Source of the DNA: Isoetes engelmannii
Taxonomy: Eukaryota; Streptophyta; Lycopodiopsida; Isoetales; Isoetaceae
DNA length: 21,868 bases
Assembly (NCBI GenBank): GCA_011763485.2
Contig: JAANSK020263828.1
Coordinates: forward strand, 1 to 21,868
Direction: 5' to 3'
Position 1 is the stretch's first letter. Each line of letters opens with the position of its first letter. A model generated the notes under the pieces. The model was not told the origin of the DNA. It did not search any database and saw only the letters and a list, made by a program, of their open reading frames with translations. Positions 10,101 through 19,835 of the stretch are shown here, in pieces. The translations under genes were made by a program, and so were the position numbers.

Positions 10101-13100
10101 GGGCAACTGAAACATTTGTCCTTCTTGCTTTGCATAGGGAATTTTCACAAAACAATTTATCTTGAAACGTTTCTGTTTGACAATTTGAATTGTTACTTTT
10201 ATATCAGGTCTGCAGAGGTGAAAATAAAAACAAAGGATCAGCAAAAGTTTGCTCCAATAGATTATGACAGGCCACCGGCAACCAACAATGATTGGATGAA
10301 AAACATTTATCTTAAGGCATGACATTGACGTCACCGGTACAGTTGATATGACTTCTGTTTAACCTCCAGCTTTTTTTGTCTTTGTGATAGATAGGCGCTG
10401 CAATTGGAGCAGTTGGGGTTATTGTAGCTTTTGGGTTTGGGGATTTTCTTCCCTCTGGAAGGTAATTCACAAACTCTTTTTGAGGAATTCATAAAATGGA
10501 CAAAGTATGTAATGAATTTCGAAAAAGTACTCCTACCCAAGATAAACTGCACAATAAGCGTTTTTGCTGATCTTAGCAGCAAATTCCATGCTTGAACTCC
10601 CGTTGCCTATGTTCCACTGCTGCAAATACGTAACTAGCCAATGAAAGTTGAAAAGCTTGTTCTAATTCTAATTGGTCCATAAATATTTCTCTATTATGGC
10701 ATGGATGGGAGGACCTGGTTGATCCAGCCAGAGAAGCAAAAGCTTGCTTAATTAGGTGAAAGATATCAATTTCGTTAGTAAGAAGGAGAGCAACAGCAAG
10801 GAGGAATAAAATTGCAAAGTCAAGGTGGGAGCAATTTACTCTATATGCAAAATCGAAGATTGTAGGTCAGGACATTACGAGGAAATTTCATTCTATCCAT
10901 AGTTTCAAGTTCTTCATTTAATTCAAATATAGAAATGACGTATTCTCAGGCATCCACGTTACAAGGTGTACACAATAGATCACTTCCATTTCTCCGGGAA
11001 TAATCTTGCTTATATAAGCTGCAGATGTGCATCAATGGATTTGCTATTTATTACTACCAACAAGGAAAAGTGGGAATATAAATAAGGCACTTCCTCTACA
11101 TGAGCTTCTCTCATATTTTCCATCTTTCTAGAAGTTCATTCATAACCACTAATGCTTTGCTTCCTTCATGATATGACATTTTCATGCCTCTTAGTTAGTT
11201 AGTTAGTTTTTCATTTTTATGTAACATCTCTAGGAGGCTGCAAATGCGCCCCTAGCTGCACATAATTGCTGTATAAATGGTCTTATAGATGCAAGTGGTC
11301 TTTCGTGGACGTTAATATAATCTTGCGTTAGCATATAATAATTTTCGCAGTAGTTGAAGAAATATGGCAAGCCCTATTTATGTGATAAAATTATAGCCCA
11401 TCTTAATATCCAATCCTAAGACCTAACACGGCTGTCCTATTTGCAGTGGAAACATTGGGGATGTACAAACTACACTCACAACGGAAGAAACATTAAAGTT
11501 CAAGGTAGGCTTATTATACATTATAACAACAGAATAATGCACCCATTTTCAGATTTTAGGCTTTGAATTTGAACTGAGAGGGAGGGAGGGAGGGAGGGAC
11601 GTCTACGAGAGACCACTTGGGTCTATGAGACCATATATACACCAATCATGTGGCGCATTTGCAGCCTTCTAGAGATATTGCAAAAAATAAAAAGAAAACT
11701 ACAATTACAGATTGCAGTGGAATGTGGATTTACGATCTGTTGTAGATACATCTGATATCAAGTGCCATAGACTGTTTAACCATCTAAATATTTCTTATCT
11801 TTTATATGAAAGCAGAGACAATCTCCATTAATGAGATTGGTTCATAGTAAGAATGCATATACCCATGGCATTGGTCCACATTTCTCTGTCTAATGATTAA
11901 ATTGGTTTCCTCTTGCCTGTCCACTTGGAAGCTTGTAATTGTATTTCATTGTCATACTTATTTCCAAGGCTTTCATAATTTGCCTGCAGACCCGATTGGA
12001 AGATTTTGAAGCAGTCTTAGCAACTTCACCTAGGGATCCTGCTGCACTTAAGGTATTTATTCATATACACAGTGGAAACTTAATCTACCATATTTGTGGC
12101 TCAAATTACTCTTATGTATGATGCATATGCATGCCATCATGATCACCCCTGGTTATAACAGGTCACAGTGTCTGTATTCTGTTAACTTTTGCGAGTAATG
12201 CCTCCTTCACTGGTTTTCTTGTTTGATGTCTCATATATATTGTTTTCCTTTCACTCTACCATGGTAGCAGAGTATGATGGTGATTTCAGCAAGGAGAAAC
12301 CTCGCGTAGTTAGATCTTTCTTGCTGTTTAGAGATTTGGAGGATCCTTTTAGGGTTGTATGATTGCTTCAGGTGCATCTTCCAATCTTGTAGGTTCAGCT
12401 GAATTTAGAGATAGTCATAATTGATGTAGGGTAAGACATCATGCAAGATGGCAAGATATACAAATGCCTACATAGAAAATGGCAGTTTTGCCATTTGCAA
12501 TACCAAAAACTCAACCATCATGGTCAAGGATGTCGTGGCAAAAGCGACCTTTTCATTCCATTTTGGTAATAATAGTGCTGAAATTAACAAATGTCTAATA
12601 ACATTCATAGGAAACCTAAACCTAACTGAAGCAAAATGGTTGAGCCACCACAGTGCCCTCTTTCTTTGCATGAGTCCCCTCTCTTTGATTGGTCCTTCTT
12701 CCTGCATTTATTCACTGTCTGCCATTTAATTGATCTCCTGTCATGACCGATAAAAGGAATCTTGACACAAGAGTCCTAGAAGCTAGTGGAGTGAGGTGCA
12801 GACCAAATCGAGCTTCCAAAAGCAATATTAAAGAATGCATTTTCCCATCCTGCAATATCAATTGCAAGTTACAGATTATTGTGAATTGATTTCGAGTTCA
12901 CCCTTCTATGTCATTCTTGAGGATAAGCAGTGATCTTTCCCTGTTCATGATGGGTATAGGATCAATTATGAGCCACCAAAACATGCATACAATTGGAGCA
13001 AGAGATGAAAAATTTGGGTCATCATTTGTTAACCATCAGATCCCAAAAGGTAGGGAGTGTCCTTTATCAGTGATGGATAAATGGATAAGAGGGGCACCAT

Positions 13101-16100
13101 ATTCACGGATGTGCTTACATGATCTGTACTAACCAGTTCATTTACAGTCCTTTTCATAGTCCTGCGTGGACTCAGCCTCAGCCTGATTTCGTAACTGTGG
13201 TGCTAGTGAGAGGTCGTTGTTTCTCTTCACGGCAGCAAGGTGATGAAGCGGCGGCAAGATGATAAGCGGGTGGAGAGGGTGAACCTGGTATGGGTGATGG
13301 TGGAGAACTAGGTTTGTTTAGGAACCTGGAACGAGCTAGTTCTTCACGTGCTAAAGCAAAACAGCGGAAGGTTAAGGTTATAGTTGTCTCAAATCACCAG
13401 AGGAAAGCTTAGGTCAATACCCAGTGAAAACATGAAAACAAATGGAAAGGCTAATGAAATGGAGTTTATGCGTGATGATTACTAAGACAGCTGAAAAGAT
13501 CATTGGCAAACGTTGCAGCAAGGTCATGATGAGACAGTGACAGATTTTATTAGTTTCACTAGTCGTTACATTGTTAAGCCTATTACCAGGTTTCTCTTCC
13601 CATGATGTACGTATAAAACACACCGGCTCTGCGAAGGAGTTTTTGAAAACAAATTAAACGTTTGCGGCCTAAGACATTACAACATGCTAGAACTTTTTGA
13701 AAACAAATTAAACGTTTGCGACCTAAGACCTTACAACATGCTAGAACTGCGACGGTATTTATTGAGAATGATGCCAGAGAAAAGGATCGATACTGTTGGA
13801 ATAGATCCAAGGATTACTCTTGAGTTGCTGCTGCAACAACTGAGGTTTAGAGAAATCTTTTTATTATTGTAACTGCGGATGCCATGGACATATTGCTAGA
13901 GATTGTCCACATGAAGATAAACAACCAAGAAAAATGATGAGTGAGGCGGAACCATCTGGAGTTGTTCAGCCTATTAACAATTGGGGTCTGTTGTCTTTTA
14001 TCCCGGTGGACTGTTATGATTATGATTTGAAATACAGCCACCAAGGATATATTGATCTCTTAGATCAAGAGATTTGTGTGGTTGTGGTTACTCCGACTGA
14101 CCTGTGTGGTCAAGTGATATATGTGATCACTCCCTGAAGAGCTTTGCGCCTCCAATGTGTAGATAATAGTGGATGCATGTGTTGATTCAAAACTTGGGAG
14201 AGTTGTGCGCCCTAGGAGACACCAACCATTAGCTAGGCTAATGTATGCACTAGGCGGTATTAGACGTCCTCTTTTGGCCACAAGATGATGGGATGAAGGC
14301 GCAAAGGAAAGGTGATGGTTGGTGAATCCATTTACTTTCCTTTGCAGTTTAATTAAGTTCAGGGAACTTGGGAAATGACCTGCGTGATTTAGAGACATGT
14401 ATGGTCATTATATATGAGGAGAATTGTCTTCTACCCTGGTCGGTTGTTATGATCCTGTGTTTGGTGAGGCTTTCTAGGGCGCAGCCCATAAGGGCCTAAA
14501 AGGGGAAATCAACCACATAAGGTGCAAGCGTTATATGCCAAGCCAGCTTTGAGAAAGGCCTAGGAGGAAAGGGTAAGAGGGAGCTAGGTGTATAAATGTG
14601 GGAAGAAGGCGTTGAAGGGGGATTATCGTTATGGGGCTGTGTCGTGAACTTACGCATGAACAAGGAAAGTATGTGGAAAATGTGCAAGAAATATGCAAAA
14701 TAGGATAGGAATATGATATATAATGAAGAATGGAGAATACAATAGTCCGAACACCAGCAGGAACATCAGACGAATGCCTAGAAGAATGCCTAGAAGGCTC
14801 AAGACTCGCGTGAAATTGGAACACGAGACAAATGCCTAGAAGGCCCAAGACTGGCGTGAAATTGGAAGGACTAGAGGGTTGTGAGGTTCAATCCTTGCAT
14901 TGTGCAACTACCGTTTTGCATCCGTATGATGACCATCTTTGTACATACAAGTATAATGCTCGTATGATATGGTCATCACAGGCTGTGTGAGGATCTTTGG
15001 GTGGCTCTCTCTCAGGCTAGCTCTCTGCTTGGTGTGTGAATAATACCCGTATGACAACCATCTTTGTACTTACGAGTATAATACTCATATGGTCATCACG
15101 GATGGACTGTGTGCGGGGATCTTTGGGTGGCCCTCTCTCACGCTAGCTCTCTGCTTGGTGAGTGAATAATACCTGTATGGTCGTGAGAGGAGACTGGGTG
15201 TGAGGATCTCTGACTGGGTGCGATCTTTGGCCTTCTCTCGCGCTAGCTCTCTGCTTGGTGGGTGCTTTACTTGGTGGGTGATTTCCTCTGTAAATTCATA
15301 GTCTTGTGTGGACTTAGCCTGATTTCCCTTGCTGTTTCTTTCCATAGTTCATGTAGACTTAGCCTGATTTCACTTGCCGTTTGTAGCAATTTGACACTCC
15401 TGTTGTAGATTTGCTCAGTGTGAGAAAAAATGGTTATGCATTACTAGTCAAATTTTCCTCTAGCAGTCCATTCAAATTTTCTTTTAGTAGTCCACGACCA
15501 AGCAGAGCCATTAGATCCTCTCATGTGTGTTGTTTAGTTGGGACTGTGCTTACTAAGATGAGGTGTGCTAAGACCATTTCCACTGCAATTTTTATATTTG
15601 ATATAGTCATTGTTGCTAATGTGATTCATTTGTTTCTTTTAGCTTCTCTTGGAATGAGCAACATCCTGTGAAAAACTTAGCAATATGATCTTATTATTAC
15701 CTTTTATCTGTTTACATTTTTTAATATGAATTTGCAGGGTGCAGGTGTTACTTACTCACAGCTTCAAGACTATGGCAACGCTGCATCTCGTCTTGAAAAC
15801 CTTATAAAGGTCTGGATGCCCAAAGCAGGGCATGTGTTTGTTGATTGCAAATCCTATATCAGATGGATTAGTTTGGCTAAAAGCTTAATAACCATCAGAA
15901 GTTGAAATCTTTTTCCTTTTTAAAGAACACATATCTTTGCAAAGCAGATTCAACCGGACGATGTTGAAGCATTACAATTACTTGCGGAAGCACGTCGTAA
16001 CTTGGGAGATTATGCGGGAAGTATACGGACTTACCAAGATGCACTGAAGGTCAGTACATACGTACATCATGATGGGACTCTCTTGCATTGTGAGAATAAC

Positions 16101-18368
16101 TATATATCTTGCATGGCCATATTAAGTCACAAGAATTAAAGTGCGTTGGATAGTATGAATCAAACAATCGAAATGGCACATGTCCTGCTTAGTAGTGTAG
16201 TGATAACAATGAGCAGTGAGAGGTACTCCAAGGCAAAATCATAAACAATGTTAAGGAAGAACTTTAGTCTGGTTACTACCAGCATGTAAGAAAACAGCAG
16301 CTGATTAGGATTTAAAGTTAAAAACAATGCCATCATGCAGCAAGTTCTTGCACATGCTTCAGCAAAAAACATTCTTCAGCATGAGGGCTTGTTTGTAACT
16401 GTACAAAGTTTTTATAACAGGTTTCTCCAGGCCAGTCTCTTCCCGTTTTACAAGGTTTGACTGATGTTCTCCTTGATGCCAAAAGACCGGATCAGGTATA
16501 TGAAGTCTCTGTTTACATTTCTAGATTTCACGGAATACATAACTGCTAGCATTTTTTGCCATAAAAATAATGATCTCGAAGAAGGAACACTGTCACTTCA
16601 GAGAAAAGTTCAGTTAATACAGATTCAATAATGCATCTGCTGTGGATAGAGCAACTCCGGTCTCCATTTTTAAAGCACATGCTAGTACACATTAGTTCCA
16701 AGTCTTAATTAGCATAATTAAGGCTTACAAGGATAAAGAGCATTTTAGCACTATTGAATACAGCACTACTAGTTTATAACTCCCCAGCTAAGGCATAACA
16801 TGTCATTGCGCAAGACTACTCATTTTTGCTGTTAAAACTGTTGCTCATTGGCCATGTATATGCTCTAGAGATGCATGTGTCACACCTGTATTTCGTATTC
16901 ACATTCAAATCCTAGAAGCTGGATGTGGTATGCTTGGTTGAACATGAAAGATCTAAATTTGGAATTTCAAGAGGCGTGTTTAAAATAACAGGGCTACTAG
17001 CATGTATGGTGGAGTGGTTCTAAGGGCAACATTGCTACGTATTTGCTTGGTTTCCAGATGGAAAAGTGATCCTTGATTAAATTGTTCAGGCTGTTGCAGA
17101 GTTAATTGCGGCAAGAGAAAGGCTGAAATCAAACACCGCGAATACACTTCCCTCTGACGGAGAGGAATCAGCATTCAGACAAGTTGATCCTGTGCAGGTT
17201 AGTGCATGTGCATTGGACATCACAATTAATAGTTGCTTTCATTTGATTCCGTTGCTTAACTTGAGTTATTATCCCAGGTAGAGCTGTTGCTTGGAAAGTC
17301 ATATATGGCATGGGGCCACCCTGGTGATGCTGTTACAGTTTACGATACCTTAATAAGCAGCTATCCTGATGACTTCCGTGGATATCTAGCAAAGGTGCAT
17401 AGATATATGATTCCCGTTTGAAGTTAGATTGTGCAGTAAATATATGCTATTCTCGTTGCTAATGGTCCATTTATGGCCTATGTTGAGACTCTGTCGAGGA
17501 TCCCAATGTTGAATAGAGAATAGACAAACGCAGAGAGAACTAGAGAACAAGAAGAAAGGCTAAAGGAGACAATGAGAAAACTGTTTCAAAAGACAATTTT
17601 GCATCTTGGACATGACCTCCAAACAGCTAATTGATAGAAATGCCTACTAACACCTAACTAATTGACGAGTAGCTAATTGATAGAAATGCCTACTAACACC
17701 TAACTAATTGACGAATGGTCTGTTAAGTCTGTCAGTTCAGTTGCATGCAAAAGTGAAAGTGGTACATTAAGAATTCTTATGGACGCGTAAGCTTCTAGTG
17801 TTCAGATCACGACAATTGTTGTAGAATAGATCGGAGCAAACTTTATCTTTGTATCATGCATAGTGTACTTGAAATAATAAATGATTGTTAAACCATTATG
17901 TGGCTGGAGATTGGTGACATAGCATGTCAGGTAGCGACATGATGTATAAGACACTACTGTACGCACTGTCGTGAAAGCAACGCACTGAATATAGTTACAG
18001 GATCTCAATAGCACTTGGTTGCTTAGTTAAGCCATAAAAAGAAGTGTTAAAGCTCTGTATTAGCAGTTCTAAATTGTCTGCCCCTGATGGTGTCAATAAT
18101 CTTTTCTTTCCAGGGCTTGCTATTGAAACAACAAGGGAAGCGCAGTGAAGCAGAGCGCATGTTTATCCAGGTATAATAATGTTACAACATATGGTTTTTG
18201 TAACCACATAGATAGATTTGTAGCTTGTTCTATCAACTTTTCTTGCATTAAATTCCTGAGCAACGTAACTTAGTGATTACTGATATTTAATATCCCCTTA
18301 TTTTTCAGGCTCGATTTCTTGCTCCTCCCAAGATGAAATCTCTTGTTGATTCCTTTTCTAACAGTTGA
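7187..18368 (+). CDS. Chloroplast-type, membrane-anchored TPR protein, 16 exons, 420 residues
   Basis: The spliced product begins MATSGLRIQSSPKLAPS, a transit-like N-terminus (about residues 1-55, basic and hydroxylated, few acidic residues). A charged linker with an acidic patch (SDEEEFEERL at about 110-119) follows. Residues 161-178 (IGAAIGAVGVIVAFGFGD) form one likely membrane helix. The C-terminal half consists of TPR-like helix pairs at about 219-253 (LQDYGNAASRLENLIKIQPDD), 253-287 (LGDYAGSIRTYQDALKVSP), 288-322, 343-376 (GHPGDAVTVYDTLISSYPDD) and 377-409 (QGKRSEAERMFIQARFLAP). TPR domains mediate protein-protein contacts, so a scaffold or assembly role at a plastid membrane is likely, but the partner is unknown. 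The last repeats resemble plastid TPR proteins of the SLOW GREEN 1 type as I recall them; I do not claim orthology. The frame is intact across every junction. The gene is divergent from the PH-like gene. Confidence 0.85.
7710..9474. other. Intron 4 of the TPR gene (1765 nt)
   Basis: No confident gene or element. A pyrimidine-rich tract ending CCTTCCTTAG at about 8762-8771 looks like a decoy or alternative splice acceptor. On the - strand, short protein-like runs (for example DDEYLNMTVSEPIQ near 8610 and KLLHPLAGYNSDFHHGN near 8510) suggest an old insertion, but I cannot name it. Confidence 0.4.
10317..10390 (+). other. Intron 6 with inferred GC-AG borders (74 nt)
   Basis: Exon 6 reads openly through ...WMKNIYLK and then meets a stop at 10320-10322. 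No GT lies between the last plausible coding base and this stop. AAG|GCATGA at 10316/10317 gives a GC donor, and TTTGTGATAG|ATAGGC at 10390/10391 gives the acceptor. This joins phase 0 to the membrane-helix exon; the other nearby acceptor (after GATAGATAG) leads to a stop. GC-AG introns are a known minority class in plants. Confidence 0.65.
11220..11682. repeat. 25-31-bp inverted repeats flanking exon 8
   Basis: The sequence from 11226 to 11250 (core AGGCTGCAAATGCGCC) is repeated in inverse orientation at 11652-11676 (core GGCGCATTTGCAGCC). The two arms match at 24 of 25 positions, and looser pairing continues to 31 bp. They enclose the end of intron 7, the 58-nt exon 8 and part of intron 8. 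They could be ends of an old miniature element, or two opposite copies of one short repeat. An element that contains a constitutive exon would be odd. Confidence 0.75.
11580..11598 (+). repeat. (GGGA)n microsatellite, G-quadruplex-capable
   Basis: Five GGG runs are separated by single A bases on the coding strand in intron 8, about 75 nt downstream of exon 8. Four or more GGG runs with one-base loops is the strongest simple pattern for an intramolecular G-quadruplex in DNA or pre-mRNA. Confidence 0.85.
12053..13150. other. Upstream part of intron 9
   Basis: I recognise no gene or element in this stretch. An open frame at 12448-12729 has no features I can name and sits in ordinary AT-rich intron sequence. 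Confidence 0.4.
13640..13747. repeat. 54-bp tandem duplication
   Basis: A unit starting TTTTTGAAAACAAATTAAAC and ending CAACATGCTAGAAC occurs twice, at 13640-13693 and 13694-13747, with only a few differences. It lies in the fossil retroelement of intron 9. Confidence 0.9.
14785..14876. repeat. 46-bp tandem duplication
   Basis: AATGCCTAGAAGGCTCAAGA... at 14785-14830 returns as AATGCCTAGAAGGCCCAAGA... at 14831-14876; the shared part extends through GCGTGAAATTGGA. A third partial start, GAATGCCTAGAA, precedes it at about 14772. Confidence 0.85.
14922..15270. repeat. Tandem array, period about 126 bp, nearly three copies
   Basis: CCGTATGATGACCATCTTT at 14922 recurs as CCGTATGACAACCATCTTT at 15048 and, shortened, at about 15172. 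GCTAGCTCTCTGCTTGGTG occurs at 15016, 15142 and 15242. The third copy is about 26 bp shorter. The array sits in the right half of the fossil retroelement and may be part of its terminal repeat. Confidence 0.85.
17625..17716. repeat. 46-bp tandem duplication in intron 14
   Basis: AGCTAATTGATAGAAATGCC... occupies 17625-17670 and is repeated almost perfectly at 17671-17716. The near-identity of the copies suggests a recent event compared with the other duplications here. Confidence 0.92.
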
Positions 18369-19044
18369 ATCTCAGAAGCCACGGCTATGCATCTTGAGGC
18401 GCTTTGGAAAGAGAGGAGGACAATACCCTTGCATAAAGATAATGCTGCATTAGGGACGGGTCACAATTCGGTCGATACTCAGTCTGTCACATTAATTGTT
18501 CATAATAGGGATGCCGATAATTTATTTGCCTGGTTGAGACTCCAAACCTCATGATGGTTCATATGTAAGCAAACATTTCTCTCTATCGATTTTCATGAAT
18601 ATAGAGAAGTGATGTCCCTCTACTGGCTCACTTACTGGCTAGAATTTTGTTTGCCTAACTTACTGGCTGGAATTCTGTTTGCCAAAGTATCTATATCAAT
18701 ATGGATTCCATTTTATAGACAAAAATGAGAATAATTTCTGTTTGCCGAAGTATTTATATCAATATGGATTCCATTTCATACACAAAAATGAGACTTATCA
18801 GATGGGGACAGATAGTGAGCAAAGCATGAGTTGCTAAGCAGAGGTCAAGTTTCAATCTTTTTATGGGCAGGAAGACAACGGTGAAGATCTATAAAGTTTT
18901 AAAAGCTACAGTGGTTGCAATCTCGACACCTCCAGTAGTGGCATATATGCTACCTGACACGTTGGTTTGGTTGGATCATGGTTTCTGATTTAAAGAAACG
19001 GCCGACATCAGAGCGGGAATAAAAATTCCCTTAGATTCTATAAA
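18369..19044 (+). other. 3' flank of the TPR gene
   Basis: This should contain the 3' untranslated region after the stop at 18366-18368. No strong AATAAA lies where expected; AATAAA-like sequence occurs only near 19018. Two sets of tandem duplications occur here (listed separately). No gene seen. Confidence 0.5.
18630..18795. repeat. Overlapping tandem duplications, periods 28 and 63 bp
   Basis: ACTTACTGGCTAGAATTTTG at 18630 returns as ACTTACTGGCTGGAATTCTG at 18658 (period 28). The sequence from 18673 (TTCTGTTTGCCAAAGTAT...) returns at 18736 (TTCTGTTTGCCGAAGTAT...), including ATCAATATGGATTCCATTT and ACAAAAATGAGA (period 63). The second duplication reuses the end of the first, so they arose in steps. 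Confidence 0.88.
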
Positions 19045-19059
19045 GATTTACTTAGGTTT
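19045..19059. repeat. Left target-site duplication of the LINE insertion
   Basis: GATTTACTTAGGTTT here is identical to 19821-19835, directly after the poly(A) tract. Three further A bases match but merge with the tail. Confidence 0.85.
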
Positions 19060-19820
19060 GGAAGGTCCATGCGGTCTTCTTATCGTGCGCTAGTTATTCA
19101 TGACACGTTGCCTCCTTCTGGCAAGTGGTCTCTGCAGCTTCCGGGCTTCAGCTGGCGCTCGGTCTGGGTTTGGACGTGGAGTCCATTTCCCCCTCCGAAG
19201 GTCAGGTGCTTTTGTGGCAGGTGGTGCACCGTTGTATCAGGGTGAATGCCAGGGTGAATGCCCTAGTGAGCAGGTTTAGGCCAGGGGTGAGTCCTCTGTG
19301 CCCTTCTTGTGGTCTTCATCTTGAGACGGTGGAGCATTGTCTGGTCCTCTGCCCCTACTTGCAGACGGCCTGGGACTGGGTTCGGGCTCGGTTCCAGGTT
19401 CGGCTGACTAGCCAGCAGTTACTGCTACATTTGTATCCAAGTGCTTGGCCTCTTTTGAGGAAGCAAGCCTTTCATTTATGTGTGACTTGGCTGATATGAC
19501 TGATCTGGAAACGGCGGTGCCTGTGGATTTTTCAGGGGATCCAGCAGCCTTCCGCCTCATTGGTCCTTTGTCTTAGGTATAAATTATTCCATTGTTTCTT
19601 GGTGTTTTCGGGACTGGCGGAGCGAAAGTTTGCCATTTGGCGGGACTTTCTGGGTGTTGTGGATGATGATGGGCACTTTGTTCAGCGGTAGTTGGTGAGA
19701 TGATGGAGTGGTGGGGTATCGCTGTCTCTTTGGGGCAGTTCACTTTCCTCTCCACTTACTTTGTATCATTGCCATTCTTTTAATTTTATTGAGATTAAGT
19801 TCTTCTTAAAAAAAAAAAAA
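19060..19820 (+). mobile_element. 5'-truncated LINE, 3' end with zinc-knuckle domain and poly(A)
   Basis: The frame at 19125-19499 reads VLLWQVVHRCIRVNARVNAL, then CPSCGLHLETVEHCLVLCP, then WDWVRARF. This is the C-terminal zf-RVT type module of plant LINEs: Cys59, Cys62, His71 and Cys76 of this frame form a C-x2-C-x8-H-x4-C pattern. Upstream, SYRALVIHDTLPPSGKW lies in another frame, so at least one frameshift separates them. An in-frame stop at 19497-19499 is followed by continuing similarity (WKRRCLWIFQG, then FAIWRDFLGVV, to about 19690). The insert ends in a 13-base A run (19808-19820) and is flanked by a 15-bp perfect target-site duplication. It is a dead copy truncated to about 760 bp. 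The perfect duplication suggests a fairly recent insertion. Confidence 0.85.
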
Positions 19821-19835
19821 GATTTACTTAGGTTT
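19821..19835. repeat. Right target-site duplication of the LINE insertion
   Basis: GATTTACTTAGGTTT directly follows the poly(A) tract and equals 19045-19059. Confidence 0.85.

Larger units (their letters stand above)
13154..15410 (+). mobile_element. Fossil LTR-retrotransposon remnant inside intron 9
   Basis: A broken gag-like region on the + strand runs from about 13430 to 14000. Its parts are a capsid-like stretch near 13490-13600 and a CCHC zinc-knuckle-like stretch near 13865-13915. Related motifs of the type TGGACTTAGCCTGATTTC lie on both sides: once at 13167-13190 and twice at 15309-15326 and 15354-15371. They suggest decayed terminal repeats about 2.2 kb apart. A purine-rich run (AAAAGGGGAAA) lies near 14499. 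No protease, integrase or RT was seen, so most of pol is missing. The element is broken and old, and its family (copia or gypsy) is not decided. Its exact ends are uncertain. Confidence 0.5.
7187..18368 (+). other. Exon map of the TPR gene
   Basis: Coding exons: 7187-7237, 7347-7481, 7553-7605, 7672-7709, 9475-9568, 10208-10316, 10391-10461, 11447-11504, 11990-12052, 15738-15809, 15948-16049, 16421-16495, 17090-17197, 17278-17394, 18114-18170 and 18309-18368 (stop TGA 18366-18368). Phases agree at every junction: introns 1, 2, 6 and 8-15 are phase 0, introns 3, 5 and 7 phase 2, and intron 4 phase 1. All introns are GT-AG except intron 6, which needs a GC donor. Exons 3 and 4 are the least certain, because they code for a low-complexity Lys/Ser/Asp linker, but they are the combination I found that carries the frame from exon 2 into exon 5. 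Intron lengths run from 66 nt (intron 3) to 3685 nt (intron 9). Confidence 0.8.

Noticed and set aside
10032-10582. Two - strand frames opposite exons 6 and 7
   Set aside because: They are antisense shadows of real exons and short introns; the sense reading continues in phase across splice sites.
12448-12729. 93-codon + strand frame in intron 9
   Set aside because: No domain, no flanking splice sites that fit the neighbouring exon phases, and the exon 9 to exon 10 junction is already in phase without it.
13254-13290. Possible tRNA-Met primer-binding site (CTGGTATGGGTG)
   Set aside because: Only TGGTAT matches the usual primer-binding site, too little to rely on.
14060-14848. Long - strand frames (112 and 105 codons)
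   Set aside because: They run antisense through the fossil retroelement and its repeats and have low-complexity Ser/Pro/His composition.
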